Below, in pieces: positions 15,661-25,030 of a stretch of 45,495 bases of DNA. The DNA lies in the NCBI GenBank assembly GCA_027686065.1, contig JAQCTH010000020.1:5281-50775 (forward strand). The letters are read 5' to 3'. The notes under the pieces are model-generated. The model had not been told where the DNA came from and made no database searches. It saw nothing but the letters and a program-made list of their open reading frames with translations. Position 1 is the first letter of the stretch; each line of letters starts with the position of its first letter. This stretch comes from Clostridiaceae bacterium AF10-41. Lineage in GTDB: Bacteria; Bacillota; Clostridia; Clostridiales; Clostridiaceae. The position numbers were made by a program, and so were the translations under genes.

Positions 15661-17745
15661 ATGGACTTGCTTTTAAATAAAAAGGGTAAAGAAAATAAAA
15701 AAGAAGAAAAAAAGTACCAAAGAATATTAATTTATCTAATTGTATTTTTAACTATATACTTTCTTTTATTAACTGTAATTGCACCTAAAAGGCATAACTT
15801 ATCTGTTGGTGATATAGCAACTGTAGATATAAAAGCACCTATTGATACAATAGATGAAATTGCTACAAAGGAAAAAGAGGAAGAGGCTATAGCAAAAGCT
15901 AAAGAAGATAAACAATATACAGTTAAAAGTGAAGTTAAAACTCAAGCAATTGAAAATGTAAATAAATTATTTAATAAAATTACCACTGAGAATGCTTCTA
16001 ACCCAAGTAAAGAAGAGGCCGACAAAATAGCTCAAATAAAAGAAATAGAAGAGTTTAAGCTAACGGACGAAGAATATAAAGAACTTTTATCATTGAATTC
16101 AGTTAGATTATCAGAAGTACAAAAAATAATAATAGAATCATTGGAAGCAGTATACAAAGAAAATATCGGTGAAAATGACTATGAAAGTCTACAAAAAGCT
16201 AAAAATATAGTGGATACTAATTTAGGGAAAAGTAATATTGATAGAACCTTGGAGGATATATTAAGAAATATAACCTATACTGAAATAAAACCAAATTTCT
16301 TTTATGATAGTGAAAAGACAGAGGAAAAAATTAAAGAAGCTCAAAAAAATGTTCAAAAAGAAATAATAAAGAAAAATCAGATAATAGTAAAAGAAGGAGA
16401 GCCGGTAACAGAAAGACAGTTAGAGGTTTTAAAGGAACTAGGACTTCTAAATGATGGAACAACAAAAAATTATTTATTATCATTTGTTTCTCTAGCAGTA
16501 TTAGTTGCATTAATTCTATTTATTCAATATAGTTATATAGCGAAAGAAAGGGCAGATATATTTAAAGATACTAAAATGATAATATTGATAAGCAGTATTA
16601 ATATTATCATGCTTGTGATTTCAATGGGAGTAAATATAATTTCGCCATACTTAATGCCATTAGTGTGCAGTGCAATGCTTATGACTATTTTAATAGATAA
16701 TAAAATATCATTAGTCATAAATTTATTAAATATAATATTTATATCTATAATTGTAGGATTTAATCCATCAGTTATACTAATATTAATAATAAGTGTTGTT
16801 CTTGGATCAAGTGCACTTAAAAAAGTACAGCAAAGAAATGATATAATATACTCAACTCTGTATATAACTATTATATCAGCTATAGGAACAGTAACTCTAG
16901 GAATGATTTCATCCAATAACTTAAAGGAAATTTTTATAGAAACTGGGTACACAGCAATAGGAAGTTTACTTTCAGGAATATTAGCAGTTGGATTACTTCC
17001 ATTCTTCGAATCAATATTTGATGTAGTTACAAATATAAAGCTATTAGAATTATCAAATCCTAATCAGCCATTAATGAAAAAATTACTTATGGAGGCCCCG
17101 GGAACTTATCATCATAGTATGATGGTTGCTAATTTGGCAGAAGCAGCAGCTGAGATTGTTGGAGGTAATCCAGTTATAGCTAGAGTAGGTGCATATTATC
17201 ATGATATAGGGAAAACCAAAAGACCATATTTCTTTGGAGAAAATCAAATGGGAAAAGAAAATCCTCATGATAAAATAACTCCAAATCTAAGTACACTAAT
17301 AATTTTATCTCATACTAAAGATGGATTAGAAATGGCTAGGGAGCATAAAATTCCAAAAGTAATACAAGATATAATAGAGCAACATCATGGAACAACCTTA
17401 GTTAAGTATTTTTATTATAAACTTAAGAATTCATCAGATAGACCAGAAGAAATTAAGGAAGAAGATTTTAGATATCCAGGGCCTATACCATCAAGCAAGG
17501 AATCAGGAATATTAATGCTTGCAGATAGTGTAGAAGCGTCGGTAAGGTCAATTGGTGAACCGACAAAAGGTAAAATAGAAGAAATGGTGAATAATATAAT
17601 AAATGATAAACTTAATTCAAGGCAACTTGTAAATTGTGATTTAACATTAAAAGACATAGAAATGATAAGAAAAAGCTTTTTGAAAACTTTAGATGGAATA
17701 TATCATCATAGAATTGAATATCCTACTGAAAAGAAAGTAAAATAA
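15661..17745 (+). CDS. pgpH: 7TM-HD domain cyclic di-AMP phosphodiesterase, PgpH type
   Basis: This membrane phosphohydrolase of the PgpH family hydrolyses cyclic di-AMP in characterised members. It has an N-terminal membrane helix (about 22-42), a large extracytoplasmic 7TMR-HDED domain (about 45-275), seven membrane helices (about 280-455) and a cytoplasmic HD domain with GTYHHSMMVANL (about 481-492) and YYHDIGKTKRP (about 512-522) giving the metal-binding histidines and the HD pair. GAGGGTG overlaps the start region: ATG 15661 is used here, but GTG 15658 or TTG 15667 are possible, the TTG having the best spacing. A terminator follows, separating it partly from ybeY. Confidence 0.92.
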   Translation: MDLLLNKKGKENKKEEKKYQRILIYLIVFLTIYFLLLTVIAPKRHNLSVGDIATVDIKAPIDTIDEIATKEKEEEAIAKAKEDKQYTVKSEVKTQAIENVNKLFNKITTENASNPSKEEADKIAQIKEIEEFKLTDEEYKELLSLNSVRLSEVQKIIIESLEAVYKENIGENDYESLQKAKNIVDTNLGKSNIDRTLEDILRNITYTEIKPNFFYDSEKTEEKIKEAQKNVQKEIIKKNQIIVKEGEPVTERQLEVLKELGLLNDGTTKNYLLSFVSLAVLVALILFIQYSYIAKERADIFKDTKMIILISSINIIMLVISMGVNIISPYLMPLVCSAMLMTILIDNKISLVINLLNIIFISIIVGFNPSVILILIISVVLGSSALKKVQQRNDIIYSTLYITIISAIGTVTLGMISSNNLKEIFIETGYTAIGSLLSGILAVGLLPFFESIFDVVTNIKLLELSNPNQPLMKKLLMEAPGTYHHSMMVANLAEAAAEIVGGNPVIARVGAYYHDIGKTKRPYFFGENQMGKENPHDKITPNLSTLIILSHTKDGLEMAREHKIPKVIQDIIEQHHGTTLVKYFYYKLKNSSDRPEEIKEEDFRYPGPIPSSKESGILMLADSVEASVRSIGEPTKGKIEEMVNNIINDKLNSRQLVNCDLTLKDIEMIRKSFLKTLDGIYHHRIEYPTEKKVK

Positions 17746-17768
17746 TTAAGAAAATTATAATAACTTTA

Positions 17769-17806
17769 AAAAGGGAAGGGGATATAGCCTTTCCTTTTAT
17801 TTTTAT
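17769..17806 (+). terminator. Terminator between pgpH and ybeY
   Basis: AAAAGGGAAGG (17769-17779) pairs with CCTTTCCTTTT (17788-17798) with one G-U pair and is followed by ATTTTTA. It ends only about 10 bases before the ybeY ribosome site, so it may be a partial, attenuating terminator inside the cluster. Confidence 0.8.
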
Positions 17807-17824
17807 AAATAAAAAGGAGAAAAA

Positions 17825-18325
17825 ATGTTATATACAGAAAATAGGCAAAATAAATTAGAAGTAACAGAGCAATTTATAAATAAGATAACTGAGGTATGTA
17901 ATTTTGCATTAAAAGAAGAAGAAGTGTTGTGTGAATATCAAATTTCATTATTATTCGTTGATAATGATGAAATAAGGGAAATAAACAAAGAAACAAGAAA
18001 TATAGATAGAGAAACAGATGTACTATCTTTTCCTATGTTAGATTTTGATTATAAAAAAGTTTTTAAGGATATGTACGTAAATTATGTTTTTGATGAAACA
18101 TATAAAGATGGAGACGAGTTAGTATTAGGAGATATGGTATTATCATTAGAGAAAGCTATGGAGCAGAGTGAAGAATATGGACATTCATATGAAAGAGAAG
18201 TAAGCTATTTAGTAGTACATTCAATACTTCACTTATTGGGATATGATCATATAGATGAGGACGATAAAAAAAGAATGAGAGAAAGAGAAGAAGAAATATT
18301 AAATAAATTACGAATTAGAAGATAA
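17825..18325 (+). CDS. ybeY: Endoribonuclease YbeY
   Basis: YbeY is a zinc-dependent single-strand endoribonuclease involved in 16S rRNA 3'-end maturation and ribosome quality control. The 166-residue protein has the signature His132-x3-His136-x5-His142 ([11 protein letters not shown]) that binds zinc. The substrate groove residues around [10 protein letters not shown] (about 62-71) are also typical. AAGGAG precedes the ATG. It sits between pgpH and the DgkA-PAP2 gene, the usual position in Firmicutes. Confidence 0.96.
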   Translation: MLYTENRQNKLEVTEQFINKITEVCNFALKEEEVLCEYQISLLFVDNDEIREINKETRNIDRETDVLSFPMLDFDYKKVFKDMYVNYVFDETYKDGDELVLGDMVLSLEKAMEQSEEYGHSYEREVSYLVVHSILHLLGYDHIDEDDKKRMREREEEILNKLRIRR

Positions 18326-18348
18326 TACTATAAGTGTGGGGGTATTAT

Positions 18349-19050
18349 ATGAAAATAAAAAAGCTAGTAGAGAGCTTTAATTATGCAATATCAGGAATTT
18401 TAGATACTGTAAGAACACAAAGAAATATGAAAATCCATTTATTTACTGCATTATGTGTACTTTTAGCATGTTTTTTATTGGATGTATCAAAAATAGAGTT
18501 TCTTATTTTAGCAATTACAATAACTTTAGTTCTTGTAGCTGAAATAATTAATACAGCTATAGAAGCAACTATTGATATATCAACTAACTATTATCATCCA
18601 TTAGCCAAAATAGCTAAAAATGCAGCAGCTGGAGCTGTGTTAGTAACAGCAATAAATGCATTACTTGTAGGATATATAATATTTTGGGATAAAATATCTA
18701 ATATTTCTTATGATTTGATACATAAAGTAAAGGAATCAGAACCATATATGATATTTATAGCACTAGTCTTTGTTACTATTGCAACTTTAATAATTAAAGC
18801 TATATTTGGTGAAGGAACACCATTAAGAGGTGGAATGCCCAGTGGGCATAGTGCGCTTTCATTTTCAATTGCTACAGCAATTTCATTAATAACCGAAGAA
18901 CCAATATGCATAATGCTAAGTTATCTAATGGCTCTTATAACCGCTCAAAGTAGAGTTGATTCTAATGTTCATTCTATATGGGAAGTAATAGTAGGAGCTT
19001 TATTTGGAACATTACTTACTTTACTTATATTTGTTATATTTAAATTGTAA
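18349..19050 (+). CDS. Undecaprenol/diacylglycerol kinase fused to a PAP2 phosphatase domain
   Basis: The 233-residue membrane protein joins two domains. Residues 1-112 are a DgkA-type lipid kinase with the signature AEIINTAIEATID (64-76) and three membrane helices; Gram-positive members phosphorylate undecaprenol. Residues about 130-233 are a PAP2-type phosphatase with PSGH (164-167) and SRVDSNVH (201-208), the expected catalytic histidines; the third motif ends in WE instead of a Asp, and the first KxxxxxxRP motif is degenerate (K150 to R160). The ATG at 18349 follows GTGGGGGT; an earlier GTG is unlikely. The fused order fits undecaprenol recycling in the membrane; whether both domains are active is unknown. 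The cdd gene common before era is absent. Confidence 0.88.
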   Translation: MKIKKLVESFNYAISGILDTVRTQRNMKIHLFTALCVLLACFLLDVSKIEFLILAITITLVLVAEIINTAIEATIDISTNYYHPLAKIAKNAAAGAVLVTAINALLVGYIIFWDKISNISYDLIHKVKESEPYMIFIALVFVTIATLIIKAIFGEGTPLRGGMPSGHSALSFSIATAISLITEEPICIMLSYLMALITAQSRVDSNVHSIWEVIVGALFGTLLTLLIFVIFKL

Positions 19051-19156
19051 TGTATCAAATAGTTGAGTTTACAAAACTTAATAACAATACTTTAATTTTA
19101 AGAAAGTAATGATATAATAAAAGACACAACAATTTTAAAGGAAATTAGGAGGAAAG

Positions 19157-20047
19157 ATGTTTAAATCAGGATTCGTAACAATAGTAGGTAGGCCAAACGT
19201 AGGAAAGTCAACGTTATTAAATCAAATAATGGGAGAAAAACTATCAATAGTATCTAATAAACCACAGACTACTAGAAATAATATACAGACAATATTAACT
19301 GGAGAAAATCATCAATTAGTTTTTGTAGATACACCAGGAATACATAAACCTAAGCATAAACTAGGAGAGTATATGGTTAATTCTGCAAAGGAATCTATGA
19401 AAGAAGTAGATCTTGTACTATTTTTGATTAACCCAGAAGAGGAAATAGGAAGAGGCGATAAATTTATAATAGAAACGCTAAAAAATCAAAAAGCACCTGT
19501 GTTTTTAGTTGTAAATAAAATTGATGAGTTTACTCAAGAAAGAGTAGCGAAAACACTTCAAATGTATTCTTCAGAAATGGAATTTAAAGAAATAATACCA
19601 ATCTCTGCTTTGAAGGGGAAAAATGTAGATAAATTAATTGAATTAATGGTAAATTCAATGCCAGAAGGTCCTAAATATTATCCAGATGATATGATTACAG
19701 ATGTTCAAGAGAGATTTGTTATTTCAGAAATAGTTAGAGAAAAGGCTTTAAGAACATTAAGAGAAGAAATACCTCATGGAATTGCAGTAGATATAGTACA
19801 AATGAAACAAAGTCCAGTTGGAACATGGCATATTGAAGTTGATATGCTTTGTGAAAAAGATTCTCATAAAGGAATAATAATAGGAAAAAATGGGCAAAGT
19901 CTTAAAAAAATTGGAGAAACAGCAAGATACGAAATAGAAAGATTTTTAAGGAATAAAGTAAATTTAAAAATCTGGGTAAAGGTTAGAAAAGAGTGGAGAG
20001 ATAACCAAAACCTATTAAAAGAATTGGGGTATAAAAAGGTTAAGTAA
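19157..20047 (+). CDS. era: GTPase Era
   Basis: Era is an essential GTPase that binds the 3' end of 16S rRNA during 30S assembly. The 296-residue protein has G1 GRPNVGKS (11-18), G3 DTPG (58-61), G4 NKID (120-123) and a C-terminal KH domain with [11 protein letters not shown] (about 237-247). AGGAGG precedes the ATG, and a TATAAT at 19113-19118 in the upstream gap suggests an internal promoter. recO follows after 9 bases. Confidence 0.97.
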   Translation: MFKSGFVTIVGRPNVGKSTLLNQIMGEKLSIVSNKPQTTRNNIQTILTGENHQLVFVDTPGIHKPKHKLGEYMVNSAKESMKEVDLVLFLINPEEEIGRGDKFIIETLKNQKAPVFLVVNKIDEFTQERVAKTLQMYSSEMEFKEIIPISALKGKNVDKLIELMVNSMPEGPKYYPDDMITDVQERFVISEIVREKALRTLREEIPHGIAVDIVQMKQSPVGTWHIEVDMLCEKDSHKGIIIGKNGQSLKKIGETARYEIERFLRNKVNLKIWVKVRKEWRDNQNLLKELGYKKVK

Positions 20048-20056
20048 AATAAGGGG

Positions 20057-20806
20057 ATGGTGTTTCTGTCACTACACAAAGTAAATGCAATAGTTATAAA
20101 AACTAAGGAATTTAAAGAAAATGATAAATTAGTATGGTTATATACAGATAAATTGGGAAAAATAACAGCTATAGCAAAAGGGTCTAGAAAAAGTAAGAGT
20201 AAACTTCTATCTCTTACTTTACCTTTATGCTATGGAGAATATGTTTTATTTAAAGGAAAAAGTTTATTTAATTTACAAGAAGGAAAGATAATTAATTCTT
20301 TTCAAGGATTATTAGATAGTCTAGACAAATTAACCTACTCATCGTATATATGTGAATTAATAGATATATGTGTAGAAGAAGGAGAAATAAATGAAGAATT
20401 ATTTAGAAATTTCTTAACTTGTATGTATTTACTTAATACTAATGCATTGGATTATGAAATGCTTGCTAGATCCTTTGAATTGAAATTATTAAAAGCAACT
20501 GGGTATGGGTTAAATTTAGAAAACTGCGCAAATTGCAGAGAAAAAATATCAGTATCTAATTATATATCTTTATCACATTATGGAGGGGTATGCGAAAACT
20601 GTAAAAGAGAACATGGGACATATATATCTAAGCCTGCATATAATGCAATAAAATTTCTCATGAAAACGCCTATGGATAAGATATATAAATTAAATATAAA
20701 TGAAGAAGTAAAAAAAGATATAAGTAAAATAACAACATTTATTATTTCTTCAAACTATTCTAAAAAACCAAAAAGCTTAGAAATGCTAAATTATATAAAG
20801 GAGTGA
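20057..20806 (+). CDS. recO: DNA repair protein RecO
   Basis: RecO loads RecA onto SSB-coated single-stranded DNA in the RecFOR pathway. The 249-residue protein has the N-terminal OB fold (about 1-80), a helical middle and a zinc site with Cys157, Cys160, Cys179 and Cys182. The exact start is uncertain: ATG 20057 and GTG 20060 both lie within AAGGGGATGGTG, so a start a few codons downstream is possible. It sits directly after era, as in many Firmicutes. Confidence 0.93.
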   Translation: MVFLSLHKVNAIVIKTKEFKENDKLVWLYTDKLGKITAIAKGSRKSKSKLLSLTLPLCYGEYVLFKGKSLFNLQEGKIINSFQGLLDSLDKLTYSSYICELIDICVEEGEINEELFRNFLTCMYLLNTNALDYEMLARSFELKLLKATGYGLNLENCANCREKISVSNYISLSHYGGVCENCKREHGTYISKPAYNAIKFLMKTPMDKIYKLNINEEVKKDISKITTFIISSNYSKKPKSLEMLNYIKE

Positions 20807-20812
20807 ATAAAT

Positions 20813-21442
20813 ATGGGAATAACTTTAGAAAAGGTAGATAAAGTAAAAGAAAGAACAGGCGTAAGCTATGCAGAGGCAAAGTATGCTCTTGAAGTAAGTA
20901 ATGGAGATGTATTGGAAGCAATAATATACATTGAGGGTATTAAAGGAATAAAGCCAGATTATATAAAAGAAAATGAAACAAAAGATAAATATGAAACAAT
21001 AGATGAATTTAAAAGATGGCTAAAAGATTTAATAAATAAAGGAAATATTACAAGAATTAGAATTAGCAAAGATGGAAAAGAAATTGTAGATGTGCCAGTT
21101 AATGCAGGAATAGCAGCAGGGGTAATAGCGGTTATAATACCACCAGTATTAGCGTTTGTTGTGATTGCAGCAGTAGTAACACAAATAACAATAGAAATAA
21201 CTAAAGCTGATGGTAGTGTAGAAGTTGTTAATAAGTATATTAGCAAAGCGGTTGATGACATAAAAGATGCAGCAACTGATGTGGCTTATATGGTTAAAGA
21301 CAAAGTAAATGAAGTTAAAAACGAAAAATTTAAAGGTAACGATAATGAAAGAAGTAAAAAGAAAAGTGATAAAGAAGAACAAATAGATGAAAATGTATTT
21401 ACATACACTGTAAATTTTGAAGATGATACTAAATCAGAGTAA
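20813..21442 (+). CDS. DUF4342 protein with an N-terminal UBA-like domain
   Basis: This 209-residue protein starts with a helical UBA-like segment (about 1-45; KERTGVSYAEAKYALEVSNG resembles EF-Ts/NAC UBA folds), followed by a DUF4342-type region with a hydrophobic stretch at about 95-125 that looks membrane-embedded or amphipathic. The C-terminal third is charged and lysine/glutamate-rich. KGAG-type ribosome site GGAG lies before the ATG, 6 bases after recO, so it is likely cotranscribed with era and recO. Its function is not known; the position is common in clostridia. Confidence 0.85.
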   Translation: MGITLEKVDKVKERTGVSYAEAKYALEVSNGDVLEAIIYIEGIKGIKPDYIKENETKDKYETIDEFKRWLKDLINKGNITRIRISKDGKEIVDVPVNAGIAAGVIAVIIPPVLAFVVIAAVVTQITIEITKADGSVEVVNKYISKAVDDIKDAATDVAYMVKDKVNEVKNEKFKGNDNERSKKKSDKEEQIDENVFTYTVNFEDDTKSE

Positions 21443-21485
21443 TATTAAGATAAACAGTAGATACAGTAGAATAAAATAAACAGAA

Positions 21486-21603
21486 AAGGAATATTCAGCT
21501 AATATGACTAATTTTTCAGAAAATTAAGTATAGTCAAACTTTTATAAAATGTTATAATTAGTATGTAAATATCAAACAAATCAAAATTATCTGAATATTC
21601 CTT
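21486..21603. promoter_or_regulatory. Paired inverted repeats around the ccpN-like gene promoter
   Basis: AAGGAATATTCAG (21486-21498) and CTGAATATTCCTT (21591-21603) are perfect 13-base inverse complements 92 bases apart, each containing the palindrome GAATATTC. A TATAAT at 21553-21558 lies between them; the start codon of the regulator is 25 bases after the right copy. This suggests autoregulation through two operators, possibly with DNA looping. Confidence 0.55.
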
Positions 21604-21627
21604 GCAAATGTAGAAAGAGGGATAAAT

Positions 21628-22266
21628 TTGCAATTATCACCAAGACAAGAGCAAATAGTAAAGATAGTAAAAGAGGGACAGCCAGTAACTAGTGAAGCTT
21701 TAGCTGAAAAACTAGGAGTAACTAGGGCTGCATTAAGAGCTGATTTAGCCATTCTAACGATGATAGGCATGTTAGATGCTAGACCTAAGGTTGGTTATGT
21801 ATATTTAGGAAAAGCTTATAATACTAGAATTTTAGAGAATATATCTAAGGTTCTGGTTGGTGAAATAATGTCTAAGCCAGTTACAGTTACAGAAGAAACA
21901 ACAGTATATGATGCAATCGTATTCTTGTTTTTAAATGATGTAGGGACATTATTTATAGAAAGTAATGGTATATTAGTTGGAGCAGTTTCAAGAAAAGATT
22001 TCTTGAAAAATGCAATAGGGGGAACCGATATACATAAGGTTCCGGTGGGAGTTATAATGACTAGAATGCCAAATATCATATGCGGATACGCAGAAGATAG
22101 TGCATATAGCTTAGCAAAAAAGATTATAGAACATGAAATTGACAGTATACCAATAGTAGAAAAGCTAGAGAATTCTACTAATGAAAAAAATCAATTTAAA
22201 ATAATTGGTAAAATATCAAAGACTAATATAACTAAACTTTTTGTAAAGCTTGGAGAAGGCAATTAG
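21628..22266 (+). CDS. CcpN-like transcriptional regulator with HTH and CBS domains
   Basis: This 212-residue regulator has an N-terminal winged helix-turn-helix (about 1-60; SEALAEKLGVTRAALRADLAIL) and a pair of CBS domains (about 75-205) that bind adenine nucleotides in relatives. It resembles CcpN/YqzB, which represses gluconeogenic genes in Bacillus subtilis in response to the ATP/ADP state. Translation most likely starts at the TTG 21628, seven bases after AAAGAGGG. The next gene is ppdK, with no PPDK regulatory protein between them, so the regulator probably controls ppdK. Inverted repeats flank its own promoter. Confidence 0.88.
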   Translation: MQLSPRQEQIVKIVKEGQPVTSEALAEKLGVTRAALRADLAILTMIGMLDARPKVGYVYLGKAYNTRILENISKVLVGEIMSKPVTVTEETTVYDAIVFLFLNDVGTLFIESNGILVGAVSRKDFLKNAIGGTDIHKVPVGVIMTRMPNIICGYAEDSAYSLAKKIIEHEIDSIPIVEKLENSTNEKNQFKIIGKISKTNITKLFVKLGEGN

Positions 22267-22360
22267 AGTAAGGACTATGGATTTAATATTTTAGGGTAAC
22301 TACAGTGCAAAAGTACTGTTAGTATATATATTCAATTTGATTGAACGGAGGAGTATTGAG

Positions 22361-24991
22361 ATGGAGAAAAAGAAGTACGTTTACCTTTTCAGTGAAGGCA
22401 ATGGATCTATGAAGAACCTTCTAGGAGGTAAAGGAGCAAATTTATCAGAAATGATTTTACTAGGAATTCCAGTACCACAAGGATTCACAGTTACAACAGA
22501 GGCTTGTAATAAATATTACGAGGATGGAAAAATAATCTCAGAGGACGTTATCGAAGAAATTCACCAAAAAATTTCAGATTTAGAAAAACTAACAGGAAAA
22601 GAATTTGGAAGTTTAACAAAACCTTTATTAGTGTCTGTAAGATCAGGTGCTAGAGTATCAATGCCGGGTATGATGGATACAGTATTAAACCTTGGTTTAA
22701 ATGATCAATCAGTAGTAGCTATGGCTGATTTAACTCAAAATCCAAGATTCGCATATGATTCATATAGAAGATTTATTCAAATGTTCTCAGATGTTGTTAT
22801 GGGTATTGAAAAGAGATTATTTGAAAATTTAATAGATGAACTAAAAGAAGAAAAAGGTGTTGAGGTTGATACTGATTTAACAGCTGATGATTTAAAGGTA
22901 TTAGTTGGAAGATATAAAGAACTTTATAAAAAAGAAATGGGAGAAGAATTCCCACAAGATCCAAAAACACAATTAATTGAGTCAATAACAGCAGTATTTA
23001 GATCATGGGATAACCCAAGAGCTATAGTTTATAGAAGATTAAATGACATTCCAGGGGAATGGGGTACAGCAGTTAACGTACAAGAAATGGTATTTGGTAA
23101 TAAGGGAGAAACTTCAGGTACAGGGGTTGTATTCTCAAGAGACCCAGCTACAGGAGAAAATAAAATATATGGTGAATACTTAATGAATGCACAAGGTGAA
23201 GACGTTGTTGCAGGTATAAGAACACCACTTCCAATAGCTAAGTTAGAAGAACAAAATCCAGAAATATACAAAGAATTTACAGATATAGTTCATACATTAG
23301 AAAATCACTATAGAGATATGCAAGACATGGAAATCACTATAGAAGAAGGAAAATTATATTTCCTACAAACTAGAAACGGTAAGAGAACAGCTCAAGCAGC
23401 TTTAAAGATAGCTGTTGATTTAGTTGAAGAAGGAATGTTAACTAAGGAACAAGCAATATTAAAGGTTGAGCCAAATCAATTAGATTCTTTACTTCATCCA
23501 GCTTTCCATACAGAAGATTTAAAGAAAGCTACACCAATTGCAAAAGGTCTTCCTGCATCTCCAGGAGCTGCATGTGGTAAAATAGCTTTCACTGCAGAAG
23601 AAGCTAAGGAAAGAAAAGAAAAGGGTGAAACTGTAGTTTTAGTTAGATTAGAAACTTCACCAGAAGATATAGAAGGAATGATAGCAGCAGAAGGTATATT
23701 AACTGTTAGAGGTGGTATGACATCTCACGCAGCAGTTGTTGCTAGAGGAATGGGAACTTGCTGTGTTGCTGGATGTGGAACTTTAAAAGTTAATGAAGAA
23801 GCAAAAACACTAGAAGTTGGTGGAAAAGTTTATACAGATAATGACTTTATTTCAATAGATGGTTCAACAGGTAATATATATGGAGAAGCTGTTAAGACAG
23901 TTACACCAGAAATATCAGGACATTTTGCTATATTTATGGCATGGGCAGATGAAATTAGAAAGTTAAAAGTTAGAACTAATGCTGATAGCCCAAGAGATAC
24001 TAAGCAAGCTGTTGAATTTGGAGCAGAAGGAATAGGTTTATGTAGAACTGAGCATATGTTCTTTGCAGAAGATAGAATTATGGCAGTTAGAGAAATGATA
24101 GTTGCTAAAAATGAAGAGCAAAGAAGAAAAGCTTTAGAAAAATTACTTCCAATGCAAAGAGAAGATTTTATTGGAATATATGAAGCATTAGGTGGAATGC
24201 CAGCAACTATAAGATTCTTAGATCCACCACTACATGAATTCTTACCTCATAATGATGAAGACATCATGGACTTAGCTAAAGAAATGGGATTAACATTTGA
24301 AGAATTAAAAGCAACAGTTGCAGAATTACATGAATTTAACCCAATGATGGGTCACAGAGGATGTAGATTAGCAGTTTCTTATCCAGAAATAGCTGAAATG
24401 CAAACTAGAGCTGTAATTGAAGCTGCAATAGAAGTTAAAAATTCTAAGGGATATGACATAGTTCCTGAAATAATGATTCCTCTTGTTGGAGAAATAAAGG
24501 AATTAAAATATGTTAAGGATATAGTTGTTGAAACAGCTGAGAGAGTTATGGAAGAAAAGGGCGTTAAGCTAAATTATATGGTAGGAACAATGATTGAAAT
24601 ACCAAGAGCTGCATTAACTGCAGATGCAATAGCTAAAGAAGCTGAATTCTTCTCATTTGGAACAAATGATTTAACTCAAATGACATTTGGATTCTCAAGA
24701 GATGATGCTGCTAAATTCTTAAAGGATTACTATGAGAAGAAGATATATGAACAAGATCCGTTTGCTAAAATAGATCAAACAGGTGTTGGTGAACTAGTTA
24801 AGATTGCAGTAGAAAAAGGAAGAGCTGCAAGACCAGGAATTAAACTTGGAATATGTGGAGAACATGGTGGAGATCCATCATCAGTAGAATTCTGTCATAA
24901 TATAGGATTAGACTATGTATCTTGCTCACCATTTAGAGTACCATTAGCAAGGCTAGCAGCTGCACAAGCACAAGTTAGAAATAAAAGATAA
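22361..24991 (+). CDS. ppdK: Pyruvate, phosphate dikinase
   Basis: PPDK interconverts pyruvate, ATP and phosphate with PEP, AMP and pyrophosphate, working in glycolytic or gluconeogenic direction in clostridia. The 876-residue protein has the ATP-grasp N domain (GGKGANLSEM, about 22-31), the central phospho-histidine domain with GGMTSH (His456), and the PEP/pyruvate TIM barrel with GICGEHGGDP (Cys832). The ATG at 22361 follows CGGAGGAG. Leader inverted repeats ACAGT...ACTGT (about 22300-22317) and TCAAT-TTG-ATTGA (about 22333-22345) may bind the CcpN-like regulator. A strong terminator ends it against the opposing cotS-like gene. Confidence 0.97.
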   Translation: MEKKKYVYLFSEGNGSMKNLLGGKGANLSEMILLGIPVPQGFTVTTEACNKYYEDGKIISEDVIEEIHQKISDLEKLTGKEFGSLTKPLLVSVRSGARVSMPGMMDTVLNLGLNDQSVVAMADLTQNPRFAYDSYRRFIQMFSDVVMGIEKRLFENLIDELKEEKGVEVDTDLTADDLKVLVGRYKELYKKEMGEEFPQDPKTQLIESITAVFRSWDNPRAIVYRRLNDIPGEWGTAVNVQEMVFGNKGETSGTGVVFSRDPATGENKIYGEYLMNAQGEDVVAGIRTPLPIAKLEEQNPEIYKEFTDIVHTLENHYRDMQDMEITIEEGKLYFLQTRNGKRTAQAALKIAVDLVEEGMLTKEQAILKVEPNQLDSLLHPAFHTEDLKKATPIAKGLPASPGAACGKIAFTAEEAKERKEKGETVVLVRLETSPEDIEGMIAAEGILTVRGGMTSHAAVVARGMGTCCVAGCGTLKVNEEAKTLEVGGKVYTDNDFISIDGSTGNIYGEAVKTVTPEISGHFAIFMAWADEIRKLKVRTNADSPRDTKQAVEFGAEGIGLCRTEHMFFAEDRIMAVREMIVAKNEEQRRKALEKLLPMQREDFIGIYEALGGMPATIRFLDPPLHEFLPHNDEDIMDLAKEMGLTFEELKATVAELHEFNPMMGHRGCRLAVSYPEIAEMQTRAVIEAAIEVKNSKGYDIVPEIMIPLVGEIKELKYVKDIVVETAERVMEEKGVKLNYMVGTMIEIPRAALTADAIAKEAEFFSFGTNDLTQMTFGFSRDDAAKFLKDYYEKKIYEQDPFAKIDQTGVGELVKIAVEKGRAARPGIKLGICGEHGGDPSSVEFCHNIGLDYVSCSPFRVPLARLAAAQAQVRNKR

Positions 24992-24997
24992 TATATA

Positions 24998-25030
24998 AAA
25001 GAGGAGGTGATAAACCTCCTCTTTAAAATT
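24998..25030. terminator. Bidirectional terminator between ppdK and the cotS-like gene
   Basis: AAAGAGGAGGT (24998-25008) and ACCTCCTCTTT (25014-25024) form an 11-bp stem with a GATAA loop. It lies between convergent genes and overlaps the stop codon region of the minus-strand gene. The trailing T tract is short on both strands. Confidence 0.8.

Noticed and set aside
16533..16952. 139-codon minus-strand frame inside pgpH
   Set aside because: It lies over the membrane-helix region of pgpH, whose hydrophobic codons leave the other strand open; no start context or family was found.
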